Position numbers and translations under genes: made by a program. 64,000 nucleotides of DNA from the NCBI RefSeq assembly GCF_013106755.1, contig NZ_WHPF01000008.1:1-64000 (forward strand), in the 5' to 3' direction. Position 1 is the first letter of the stretch. The number at the start of each line of letters is the position of its first letter. This stretch comes from Limnovirga soli. Lineage in GTDB: Bacteria > Bacteroidota > Bacteroidia > Chitinophagales > Chitinophagaceae. Positions 44,935-53,845 of the stretch are shown here, in pieces. The notes under the pieces were generated by a model. It worked only from the letters and a program-made list of their open reading frames with translations, ran no database searches and was not told the origin of the DNA.

Positions 44935-45636
44935 ATGACATTCAAGTATAATAAAGGGTACTATTTTTTAATCCTGCTTTTTTTGGGCAACACAGTATTT
45001 GCGCAAACCACTAAAGAAGATCCGGTTGACTGGCAGGGATGGTATGGTGCTTCTTTAGATGCTGACCTGCCAAATAAATGGGCTGCCAGCCTGGAATATC
45101 AGGCCCGCTATTTTAATAACCTGCAAACTTACAACGGTTCTTATATTAGCCTGGGTGGTTCTAAAAAAGTAGCTGAGTATTTAAAAATTTTGGGACAGTA
45201 CAGGATTTCTTTTGTACAAAATGGCACTTATCAGCGGTTTACAATTGGCGCAGAAGCCAGTACAAAAATTAACGCCTTTGAGTTAAGTGGTCGTGCCCTT
45301 TTGCAAAATAGTGTGCAGGATTTTGACGATAATACCAAAGCAACAGATCAAAGCACGTCCTGGCGGGTAAGGGCGCAAACAAAGTATCGCATTTCAAAGG
45401 GTTTATCGGCTTATGCTTCGGTAGAACCCATTATGCAATTTGGTGGCCGCCATTTTGTAGATAACCTTCGTAATACTGTAGGACTAAAGGCTAAAATTGC
45501 CAAAAATACAAAGCTGGATGTATATTATATTCTACGTGCAGATTACGCTAAAAAATACAACCGCACATTTAATATTATAGGTGTTGATTTTAATTATACC
45601 CTTAAGTTTAAGAATCAAAAGGCAAATTCAAAATAG
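44935..45636 (+). CDS. DUF2490 outer-membrane beta-barrel-like protein
   Basis: 233 residues with a signal peptide (to about residue 25, VFAQ). The mature part has amphipathic strands: 'DWQGWYGASLDADLPNKWAASLEYQARYFNNL', 'LKILGQYRISFVQNGTYQRFTIGAE', 'YRISKGLSAYASVEPIMQFGG' and a closing 'FNIIGVDFNYTLKFKN'. This fits DUF2490, a predicted outer-membrane barrel. It starts 5 bp after DUF4956 and ends the set with CotH and VTC, so it may give the polyphosphate system an outer-membrane component. Confidence 0.82.
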   Translation: MTFKYNKGYYFLILLFLGNTVFAQTTKEDPVDWQGWYGASLDADLPNKWAASLEYQARYFNNLQTYNGSYISLGGSKKVAEYLKILGQYRISFVQNGTYQRFTIGAEASTKINAFELSGRALLQNSVQDFDDNTKATDQSTSWRVRAQTKYRISKGLSAYASVEPIMQFGGRHFVDNLRNTVGLKAKIAKNTKLDVYYILRADYAKKYNRTFNIIGVDFNYTLKFKNQKANSK

Positions 45637-45700
45637 CCCAATGGCTGTTAATGGGTAATTGGTTATTCTAATACCAGCTGTTGATTAAATGGCATCGCCT

Positions 45701-45726
45701 GTTGCGTCGCAAGCACTTTATCGTTC
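45701..45726 (-). repeat. Dispersed intergenic repeat, copy 21 (degenerate)
   Basis: GTTGCGTCGCAAGCACTTTA keeps the 5' half of the core, but the CTCTTGTAC half is altered. It is 64 bp after the DUF2490 stop and pairs with copy 22. Confidence 0.55.
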
Positions 45727-45789
45727 AATTCTTTATTGGGCAAATGCGAGTTTTTGATTGCCGTTTTTTTGCTGCATGTATTGGTGAAA

Positions 45790-45815
45790 GTACAAGTGTG
45801 CGACGCAAGTAAAGC
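45790..45815 (+). repeat. Dispersed intergenic repeat, copy 22
   Basis: GTACAAGTGTGCGACGCAA then GTAAAGC, followed by GCCCGGC at 45831. It is 43 bp after the stop of the receiver gene. Confidence 0.92.
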
Positions 45816-45857
45816 TGCATTTTGTACTTAGGCCCGGCCAATAATGATTAGGATAGA

Positions 45858-46280
45858 TTAATGAAAGTAATTTGCTACCGCCGGATGGTTTTTAAGCGTT
45901 TCAAGATACTCGATAGTTAGTGGCTTTGGCACAAAGCTTAGTACCAGTGGATGGTTATTGGCTTTGGCTTCGTCTAAAGGGTTAACGCTGGAAGAAAGCA
46001 CAATAATTTTTATTTGCTGATGAAGCGATTGGTAGTCGTTGGCAAATACATCCAAAAATTCCCAGCCATCCATTACCGGCATATTAATATCTAAAAAAAT
46101 GAGTTGGGGCATTTCTCTTTCGGCTGCTGGTTTTGCCATTTGCTCAACAAAATAATCGCAGGCAAATTTGCCGTCCTGCAGCTGAATGATTTTACTGCAG
46201 AATTGTGTATCATTAAGCATTATTTCGCTTAATACCTGCACCATATCATCATCGTCTACACACATTACAACAGGTATCAT
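45858..46280 (-). CDS. Single-domain response regulator
   Basis: 140 residues, a CheY-like receiver only: acidic pocket 'CVDDDD' near 7-12, phospho-acceptor Asp in 'LIFLDINMPVMDG' (about 65), Thr/Ser switch in 'IIVLSSSV' and the conserved Lys in 'SFVPKPLT'. It has no output domain. It overlaps the upstream hybrid kinase by 4 bp (ATGA), so it is almost certainly made with it and takes part in its phosphorelay. Confidence 0.92.
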   Translation of the reverse strand: MIPVVMCVDDDDMVQVLSEIMLNDTQFCSKIIQLQDGKFACDYFVEQMAKPAAEREMPQLIFLDINMPVMDGWEFLDVFANDYQSLHQQIKIIVLSSSVNPLDEAKANNHPLVLSFVPKPLTIEYLETLKNHPAVANYFH

Positions 46281-49200
46281 GCTTCGGTTTGTTTGAAGGT
46301 TATTGTAAATGTGGTTCCTTTATTTTCTTCGCTATCTATTTCAATTTTACCACCCAGTGATGTAATTTGAGCATGTACCAGATAAAGGCCAATTCCTTTA
46401 CTGTCTGGGTGGCGGTGAAATTTTTGATGTAAGCCGAAAATTTTATTTTTCACCTTATCCATGTTTAAGCCGGAACCATTATCTGCAAATATAAGTTGTA
46501 TATGGCCATTGTGAATATGTGTAGAGATATTTAATATTAATGCCCTGCCTGGTTGTGCATATTTGATGGCATTGGTTATTAAATTAAGAAATATACTTTC
46601 CATATACTGTTTATTAAACAATACTATGTTGGCTGCACTGAAATTGGCATTTATGCTGCCTTTTGAAGCTTTTATTAGCGATTTAATAGAATTGGTTACG
46701 CTGGCAAAAGTATTGGTAAGGTTAACTTCTACATATTCATGTGTAGTATTTTTTTTGATGATGAGGATATCAATTAAATCATTTAGTGTTTCATTTAGCT
46801 GGTAGGTAGAGTTTTTAAAGCCTGAAATGAGCTTTTTGCTTCTGTCGTCAGTAATTTTTTCTATATCCAGCAGGTTTACAAATGAAATTAAATTGGTAAG
46901 TGGCGCCCTTAAATTATGGGAGGTGATATAGGAGAATTGCTGCAATTCATTGTTGTTTTTAAGCAATTCTGTTATCAGCTGTTTTCTTTCTTCTTCGCTT
47001 TTCTTTTTATCGGTAACATCCTGTAATGCGCCAATCATTCTAACGGCTTTGCCTTCGGGGTCTCTAATTACAATCCCTTTGTTTTGCACGTAGGCATAGC
47101 TGCGATCTGTTTTTCTAAAGCGATACTCATCTGTCCAGCTATTTTCTTTGCTTTTTATAAGTGCTTTTATTTTATTGATTACCCCCTCTGCATCTTCAGG
47201 GTGAATGTTTTTTAACCAAATGGCAATGTTTTTTGCACTATCAGTGGTGTCGTATCCAAACAAAATAGTGAAATTTTCTCCGCAATATAAATTGCCGGTT
47301 TGTATATCCCAATCCCAAATAGCATCCGATGTAGCTTTGGTGGCATATTCGTAGCGCTCATTACTTATTCTAAGCTCATTTTCTGCTATTTTTCTTTCGG
47401 TAATATCTCTGCCAATACCCAACAATCCAATAATTTCACCTGAAGTATTATACAGGGGCAATTTAGAGGTAAGTAAGTAGCCTGGTTTACCGGTTTTTCG
47501 GTTTATAAAAACATCTTCCTGATTAAGAATAGGTATTCCGCTGTGCAAAATCTGCATATCATGCCAGTATCCTTCTCTTCCATTGGCATCTTTAAATATT
47601 TCAATATCTGTTTTGCCAATTATTTCATACTCATCCTTAACGCCCATAATTTCCATGTCAACCGGATTGGTAATTATTTTACGGCCCTTAATGTCTTTAA
47701 TATAAATGGCATCGGGTAAATTATTAATTAGGGTACGTAACTGGTTTCGTTCTTCTTTAATGGCTTCGTCTGCCTGCTTGCGTGCTGTAACATCACGTGA
47801 GCTAATTATAATTGCTTTTATGGCAGGATTTTTTAACTGGTTATTTCCCTGCGCTTCCATATACAGGTATTTCCCACTTTTGCTTCTATATTTAAACTCC
47901 ACAATAGGAGAGTAGCCGTGTTCTTTTACTAAACTTTTAAATTCATTAGCTGTTTTAACAATATCATCAGGATGTAGCATGTCAAAAACATTAGTACCAA
48001 TTAATTCATATTCCGTATAACCAAGTACTTGCTGAATTGAGGAGCTTTCATACAGTATTAATCCGTTTTCATCAACAAGGGTAATAATATCAGAAATGTT
48101 ATGAATTAATGACCTGAATTTTTCTTCGCTGTTTCTAATATCTTCTTCAGCTTTTTTTCTGGCATCAACATCAACCCATGTAAGTGCTACACCTATAACA
48201 TTTTTTAACTTATCCTGTATGGGGACAACCGAGAAATTTACCCAGCCATTATTTTTTTCAAAGGGCAATTGATATTCTTTTTGAACAATACTTCCATTTA
48301 GTGCAGCTTGTATATCCTTGTGAAAGTCAATAAGGCTTGTTGAGTGTATATATTTTCTTATATCATCACCAATTGTTACCTGTATGTCAAATAGATGCTT
48401 AACAAATCTTTCGTACACCTTATTAAAAGTGAGTATGGTGTATTCATTGCTGATAAGCACAATCGAATCAGACGAGCTATTAAAATATGCTGATAATTTG
48501 TTTTCTGATTCTGTAATTCTGGCTTCATCTTTTTTACGTTCGGTAATATCTGTAGCCATTCCACAAATAGCAGTAGGCTTTCCTTCTTCATCAGGTATAA
48601 CAAACTTAATAATGTTTAAATCGTACGAAACACCCTGAATACATAAGGTTTGTTCATAGGTTACCGGAGTTTGAAAATCAATTACCTCATTGTCTGTTTC
48701 AACAGAAATGGCAGCAATGTCAGCAGGTAAAATCTCATCATCAGTTTTGCCAAGCAAATCCAACTCCTGCAGTTTCATTATATTCTGATAGGAGTAATTG
48801 GCCATTAGATATTTTCTGTTCAGGTCTTTTATCCAAATGCTAAATGGTGCATTGTTTAATACAGATTGCAGCCGGTTTTCACTTTCCCTTAGCTTGTCTT
48901 CAGCAGCTTTTAGTTGGGTAATATTGGTGCCAATACCAAGTAACCCTGAAATGTTTTTTTGCTCATCATAAAGTGGCACTTTCGAAGTCAGTAGCCATTG
49001 TGTAAATCCCTTATTATTAATAAAAACTTCTTCTTTGTTTATAATTCTTTCTCCATTTTGTAATACCCTTAAATCATCGTTGTAAAAACTGTTTCCGGCT
49101 TCTTCATTAAATATTTCCGTGTCTTTTTTTCCAATCATATCAGCCTCACTGCTTACACCTGCAAAAGATAAGTCAACGGGGTTGGCCATAATTTTCCGGC

Positions 49201-50425
49201 CTTTAATATCTTTAACATAAATAGAATTTGGTAAATGATCAATCAGTGTTTTTAACAGGTTACGTTCTTTTTTTATTGATTCTTCGGCTAGTTTATTTTT
49301 TATTTCAGCCAGTTTGTTTTCGGTTATATCCAAACAGGCCCCAAACATCTTAACTGGCTGACCAAACTCGTCAAGGGTAACCAATCCCCATGATTTTAAA
49401 TGGCGTATTTCCCCATTTGGTCTTATAATACGTTCTTCAAAATCAATCTGCTCCTTTTTCTCTATGGCAACCTGCAATAGCCGTTTCACCCTATCCTTAT
49501 CTTCCTCATGTACCAAGTTCAAATACCCGACAAATGAAGGATTGAAATTGGTTTTGTCAAGGCCAAAAATATTAAATAACTCTTCCGACCATGTAACGGC
49601 ATCTGATGTTAAATCCCATTGCCAATTACCCATATGAGACATTTTTTGGGCCTGCAACATCAAAATACTGCTTTCTTTCAAAGCCTCATCGGTAAGTATT
49701 CTGGTGGTAATATCCCTGCCCACACAGTAAAAAGAATCTCCGGAAGGAGTCGCATTCCATTCAATAAACTTATAACTCCCATTCTTGGCCTGATAACGGT
49801 TAATAAACGATTCAATAATGGATCCTTTAAACAATTTTTCAGCAATGATAGTGGTGGCAGCTTTATCATCCGGGTGAACAAATTGAATATAGGGGATGGC
49901 ATAAATATCTTTTTCTGTATAGCCTAGCGTATTGGTAAAGGCTTTATTTACTTTTAAAAAATAGCCCTTCTCGTTGGTAATGCCAATAATGTCAATGGTA
50001 GTATTTAAAAAAGTGTTTAGGTCGTGTTCCGTTTTTCTGCGCATCTTTCTGTCTGCGGCATCTTCCAGTTCTCTTTTTACCACAGCTCCTAATCTAAGCA
50101 GGTTGCCCTTCATTAGGTAATCATTAGCACCAGCTTTCATCATGCTAACAGCAATTTCTTCCCCTACCGTACCCGATACCAATATAAAAGGAGTGTCTTC
50201 ATCCACCTGCTTCAGCGTATTCAATATATCAGAACCATTAAAACCTGGCAGCCTGTAATCAGAAATAATAATATCCCATTTTTCACCTATCGCTGCTTCA
50301 AATAGGGCCATCGATTCTACCCGTGTAAAGGTTACGTCGTAATTAGACTTTTCCAATTGTCTAATTAATAGCGCTGCATCGCTTTCATTATCTTCAATAA
50401 GTAATAATTTCAAGGGTTGTTTCAT
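46277..50425 (-). CDS. Soluble multi-PAS histidine kinase with N-terminal receiver
   Basis: 1382 residues and no membrane helix, so a cytoplasmic sensor. Order: receiver domain (1-125; 'LLLIEDNESDAALL', 'IIISDYRLPGFNG', 'YLMKGN'), then about eight PAS modules (near 132, 255, 388, 517, 645, 770, 895 and 1020), HisKA-like 'ITSHNLRAPLTNLISFVNLL' near 1165, and HATPase ('NLITNAIKYA', 'DNGSGLNMDKV', 'GIGLYLVHAQI'). PAS modules 3 and 7 are close duplicates (both with 'IYxKDIKGRKIxxNPVD'). The HisKA/HATPase region is very similar to that of the ETR1-like kinase. It is flanked by receiver genes 9 bp upstream and overlapping downstream. Signals sensed are unknown. Confidence 0.92.
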   Translation of the reverse strand: MKQPLKLLLIEDNESDAALLIRQLEKSNYDVTFTRVESMALFEAAIGEKWDIIISDYRLPGFNGSDILNTLKQVDEDTPFILVSGTVGEEIAVSMMKAGANDYLMKGNLLRLGAVVKRELEDAADRKMRRKTEHDLNTFLNTTIDIIGITNEKGYFLKVNKAFTNTLGYTEKDIYAIPYIQFVHPDDKAATTIIAEKLFKGSIIESFINRYQAKNGSYKFIEWNATPSGDSFYCVGRDITTRILTDEALKESSILMLQAQKMSHMGNWQWDLTSDAVTWSEELFNIFGLDKTNFNPSFVGYLNLVHEEDKDRVKRLLQVAIEKKEQIDFEERIIRPNGEIRHLKSWGLVTLDEFGQPVKMFGACLDITENKLAEIKNKLAEESIKKERNLLKTLIDHLPNSIYVKDIKGRKIMANPVDLSFAGVSSEADMIGKKDTEIFNEEAGNSFYNDDLRVLQNGERIINKEEVFINNKGFTQWLLTSKVPLYDEQKNISGLLGIGTNITQLKAAEDKLRESENRLQSVLNNAPFSIWIKDLNRKYLMANYSYQNIMKLQELDLLGKTDDEILPADIAAISVETDNEVIDFQTPVTYEQTLCIQGVSYDLNIIKFVIPDEEGKPTAICGMATDITERKKDEARITESENKLSAYFNSSSDSIVLISNEYTILTFNKVYERFVKHLFDIQVTIGDDIRKYIHSTSLIDFHKDIQAALNGSIVQKEYQLPFEKNNGWVNFSVVPIQDKLKNVIGVALTWVDVDARKKAEEDIRNSEEKFRSLIHNISDIITLVDENGLILYESSSIQQVLGYTEYELIGTNVFDMLHPDDIVKTANEFKSLVKEHGYSPIVEFKYRSKSGKYLYMEAQGNNQLKNPAIKAIIISSRDVTARKQADEAIKEERNQLRTLINNLPDAIYIKDIKGRKIITNPVDMEIMGVKDEYEIIGKTDIEIFKDANGREGYWHDMQILHSGIPILNQEDVFINRKTGKPGYLLTSKLPLYNTSGEIIGLLGIGRDITERKIAENELRISNERYEYATKATSDAIWDWDIQTGNLYCGENFTILFGYDTTDSAKNIAIWLKNIHPEDAEGVINKIKALIKSKENSWTDEYRFRKTDRSYAYVQNKGIVIRDPEGKAVRMIGALQDVTDKKKSEEERKQLITELLKNNNELQQFSYITSHNLRAPLTNLISFVNLLDIEKITDDRSKKLISGFKNSTYQLNETLNDLIDILIIKKNTTHEYVEVNLTNTFASVTNSIKSLIKASKGSINANFSAANIVLFNKQYMESIFLNLITNAIKYAQPGRALILNISTHIHNGHIQLIFADNGSGLNMDKVKNKIFGLHQKFHRHPDSKGIGLYLVHAQITSLGGKIEIDSEENKGTTFTITFKQTEA

Positions 50426-50434
50426 GGTTGTACT

Positions 50435-50878
50435 TTAAAGTGGTTGAGGTGGAGCTTCATTCAATACTAGCCAATACAACCCAAGTTGTCTAATAACTTC
50501 TGCAAATTGGGTAAAATCTACAGGTTTTCTTATATAACTATTCACGCCCAAATCATAGCTTATGGCTAAATCCATTTCCTCCTTAGATGATGTTAGTACT
50601 ACAACAGGCAATCTTTTGGTAAGTATATTGCCTCTAATCGCTTTTAATACTTCTAAGCCATCCACTATCGGTAATTTAAGGTCAAGTAATACAATGGTAG
50701 GTAAATCATTTTTATCTCTTTGGCTAAATGGCCCTTCAGCAAATAAATAATCCAGTGCTTCCTGACCATCTTCTGCCACCTGCAATGGGTTTGCAATATT
50801 GGCTTTTTTAAAAGCTCTTTTGGTTAATGCAATATCACTTTGGTTATCTTCTACCAAAAGAATTGTTTTATTATTCAT
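50435..50878 (-). CDS. Rcp1-type response regulator
   Basis: 147 residues, receiver domain only. 'ILLVEDNQSDIALTKRAFKKANI' with the DN pair, 'TIVLLDLKLPIVDGLEVL' with phospho-acceptor Asp near 68, 'VVVLTSSKEE' and 'GVNSYIRKPVDFTQF' with the invariant Lys. The 'DYLFAEGPFSQRDKNDLP' insertion and 'LYWLVLNEAP' end are typical of Rcp1-type partners of phytochrome-class kinases. It is 9 bp upstream of the multi-PAS kinase and 204 bp downstream of another PAS kinase of the phytochrome type, so either may phosphorylate it. Confidence 0.92.
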   Translation of the reverse strand: MNNKTILLVEDNQSDIALTKRAFKKANIANPLQVAEDGQEALDYLFAEGPFSQRDKNDLPTIVLLDLKLPIVDGLEVLKAIRGNILTKRLPVVVLTSSKEEMDLAISYDLGVNSYIRKPVDFTQFAEVIRQLGLYWLVLNEAPPQPL

Positions 50879-51007
50879 TGTAAACTATTTTATGGCAGCA
50901 GTCTTCTCTAAGTTAAATCATTTAAAAAACAACTACGCCTATCTTATATAATTTAAAACCAAACTGCTTAATTTTTAACATTGGCCACACAGCAAAAATG
51001 CTATTAA

Positions 51008-51033
51008 GCTTTACTTGCGTCGCACACTTGTAC
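51008..51033 (-). repeat. Dispersed intergenic repeat, copy 23
   Basis: GCTTTACTT then GCGTCGCACACTTGTAC, between the two kinase operons, 49 bp after the stop of the upstream PAS kinase. Confidence 0.92.
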
Positions 51034-51082
51034 GTCAGAATGAATGTCAGCAAAAATCAATTCAAACCAATCCCAATCCTTG

Positions 51083-53359
51083 CTACTCATGTAAAGTAAA
51101 AAAGAAAGTAGCTCCATTATTTATTTCAGCTTCTGCCCAAACAGTACCCTGATGCATACTTATAATTCTTTGCACTGTGGCAAGGCCAATTCCAGTACCT
51201 TCAAAATCTGATTGCTTATGCATTCTCTGAAAAGCCCCAAATAGTTTTTTACTCTTATCCATATTAAAACCAACACCTCTGTCTTTAATGTAAAATGTAG
51301 CTTTTCCTTCAATAGCAATTTTTCCAAAATAAATAGTTACTTCCTCCTTTTTGCCAGAAAACTTTACTGCATTATGAATTAGGTTAGTAAGCATAATTTC
51401 CAATAAATTGGCATCTCCCTCTGTTATAAGATTATCTGAAATATGGGCAATAATCGGTGGGGTATTGCCTAAATCCCTTATTCGGTTAATAATGCTGTTG
51501 GCAATAACACTCATATTTACTAATTCCCTTTTTAATGCCGTTCTGGCAATTTGAGATAGTTTCAACATCTCATCTATAAGAACACCCATTCTTTGGGTTT
51601 CGGTACGTACCCTTTCTAAATAGGCCATGGCAGTTTCATCCAGTAAATGACCATAATCTTCCAGTAAAGCAAGGCTCCATCCATCAATGCCCCTAAGAGG
51701 TGCTCTTAAGTCGTGCGATACGGAATAAGAAAATGCCTCCAGTTCTTTTTTGCTTTTTTCCAGCCTCAATTCCAAACTTTTTTGATTGGTAATATCCCAG
51801 TTCATGCCAATCAATCTTATAGGAGCCCCCATTTCGTTTTTTTGCACAAATCCGTAACCTTTAATAAAATGAATACTTTTATCGGGCCAAATAATTCTAA
51901 AATCAAAATCAAGTTCATTGCCGCTTTCAAGTGCCTCCTGTACCTTTTTATTACTAATGTCTTTGTCGTCTGGGTGTACGGTCGCTTCCCATGCCTCATA
52001 AGCGCCGGTAAATTTGTTGGAAGGCACATTAAATACCTCATACATCTCCTCATCCCATACCAAAATATTATTCACCACATCCCAGTCAAATACACCAATA
52101 TGGGCTGCCTTTTTTGCCATGGAAAAGCGTTCTGTCATCACCTTCAAATCCCTGGTACGTTCATTTACTTTAAACTCGAGCTCTTCATTTAGTTTTTTTA
52201 TTTGTTCGTCGGCTTTCTTGCGGTTATTAATATTCATTACCATAGCCAGTGCGCCGTCATATTCACCGTTCTTGTACATGGGGCCGGTTTCAATCAACAC
52301 CCATAGCGGCGTATTGTTTTTGGTAATGAAGCAAAACTCGTGTTGCTCAGGAATACCTTTTTTTCTTTTCTCTAAATTCTCCAGTGCCAGTTTTCTTCCT
52401 GCCTCATCCATAAAATAAAAAAGCTCCTTTCGCATCATCTCATCTACCGAATAGCCCAGCATGTTTGCCATTGCACCATTTACAAAAGTGGTGCAATCTT
52501 GTTTATCAATCATCCAAATACCTTCCTGGGCTGTCTCAACTATAAGCCTGTATTTTTCTTCACTATTTCTAACTTTTTCTTCTGCTTTTTTTCTATCCGT
52601 AATATCCTGAGATGTACCCCTTAAAAACATTTGCCCTGTTGTATCATTTCTGTCAACAACAGATTGTGTGTTAATCCATCTAATACTGCCGTCCTTAAGT
52701 ATAATCCGGTGGTCAATTTGAAATGAGGTTTCACCGGCAATAATATTCTCCCGGGTTTCTGCAAGCTTACCTAAATCATCAGGATGAATGATGCCCATAA
52801 ACATAGCATAGCTGCCATCAAAGTCATTGTCAAACCCAAAAATGCGTAAACACTCTTTAGAAAAATTGTATTTTTCTGTTTGCGGGTCAAAAGTCCAATG
52901 CCCGGTTTTAGCTACTTTTTGTGCCAGTTCTAATTGCAGATTAGCTTCTATTAATGCCCCCTCTGTTTTTTTATATGTGGCATCTTCAGGGGTTATTTTT
53001 GTAGCGGTGGTGCGGATAAGTATTATATTTTCAGTTTCATCCCTGCAAACATCGCTGTTTAATATTAGGGTAATAGTGTTTGTATTTGGTAGTCTAAGGG
53101 TTATTATAAAATCTTTTATAAATCCTGTCGAAAATAAAGGGGGTAAATAAAAATCAGTAAAGTGATGAAGTGTTTCTTCGCTAAAAAAGTCAGATAGTTT
53201 TTTATCTCCTTCTTTTAAATCGGTAGTAGAATCTATCCAATGTGAAAAAGTGGTGTTGGCGCTTATTAATACCAAATCCTTATCGCAGCAGAAATAGCCG
53301 AATGGCGCATTATTAAAAAGCGCTTTTGCATTTTCATACAAAAAGTCTTTTGGTTCCAT
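51083..53359 (-). CDS. Multi-PAS sensor histidine kinase
   Basis: 758 residues, soluble. Four PAS modules (about 10-130, 150-260 with 'FGFDNDFDGSYAMFMGIIHPDD', 265-385, and 405-515), a short coiled coil ('KADEQIKKLNEELEFKVNERTRDLK') between the third and fourth, then HisKA ('SYSVSHDLRAPLRGIDGWSLALLEDYG', phospho-acceptor His) and HATPase ('NLIHNAVKFSGK', 'DRGVGFNMDKSKKLFGAFQRMH', 'GTGIGLATVQRI'). The HisKA/HATPase part is of the bacteriophytochrome class but no GAF or PHY domain is present. Downstream lies an Rcp1-type regulator. Confidence 0.92.
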   Translation of the reverse strand: MEPKDFLYENAKALFNNAPFGYFCCDKDLVLISANTTFSHWIDSTTDLKEGDKKLSDFFSEETLHHFTDFYLPPLFSTGFIKDFIITLRLPNTNTITLILNSDVCRDETENIILIRTTATKITPEDATYKKTEGALIEANLQLELAQKVAKTGHWTFDPQTEKYNFSKECLRIFGFDNDFDGSYAMFMGIIHPDDLGKLAETRENIIAGETSFQIDHRIILKDGSIRWINTQSVVDRNDTTGQMFLRGTSQDITDRKKAEEKVRNSEEKYRLIVETAQEGIWMIDKQDCTTFVNGAMANMLGYSVDEMMRKELFYFMDEAGRKLALENLEKRKKGIPEQHEFCFITKNNTPLWVLIETGPMYKNGEYDGALAMVMNINNRKKADEQIKKLNEELEFKVNERTRDLKVMTERFSMAKKAAHIGVFDWDVVNNILVWDEEMYEVFNVPSNKFTGAYEAWEATVHPDDKDISNKKVQEALESGNELDFDFRIIWPDKSIHFIKGYGFVQKNEMGAPIRLIGMNWDITNQKSLELRLEKSKKELEAFSYSVSHDLRAPLRGIDGWSLALLEDYGHLLDETAMAYLERVRTETQRMGVLIDEMLKLSQIARTALKRELVNMSVIANSIINRIRDLGNTPPIIAHISDNLITEGDANLLEIMLTNLIHNAVKFSGKKEEVTIYFGKIAIEGKATFYIKDRGVGFNMDKSKKLFGAFQRMHKQSDFEGTGIGLATVQRIISMHQGTVWAEAEINNGATFFFTLHE

Positions 53360-53845
53360 AAGTCTGCATTAAAGCGTACGGAGATAATCTGTATAAGGTA
53401 TGGTTATTTATTCCAGATACATATAAATATCCGTTGCACGGGTTAAGTGTTGCTCACAAAATTTAATCAAATAGCCAATCCTAAGTTAGCTAAAAATTAC
53501 ATACAATAAAATTATATATTTTGGTAGGTGCTGGAGTTTTTGTTTAAAAAAATCTGCTTAAAATTGCTTTTTTATATATGATCTTCTGAATAGCTGATTA
53601 TTTAATTTTCGGCTGCAATTGAAACTTGGGATTGTTTTTTTTGTTTAAATAATTTTCGATCGAAAAGAAAGTAAAGAATTGAATTCAGGTTGAATAGTGT
53701 CTTTTAATTTTTATTGCCAGAAATTAAATCATTAAGAAACACAATGATCTAAAAATTTACTTGACATTAGCCCTTCTGTAAATACCAAGCATTTTGGATC
53801 ATTTTTGTACAAATTAAATGCAATACTAGTTGTAGGTATTATTCT
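53360..53845. other. AT-rich intergenic region (486 bp)
   Basis: Upstream region of the PAS kinase and 3' flank of the MFS gene. It is AT-rich with several T-runs. No copy of either repeat family, no ORF of coding character and no RNA gene was recognised. Confidence 0.5.
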
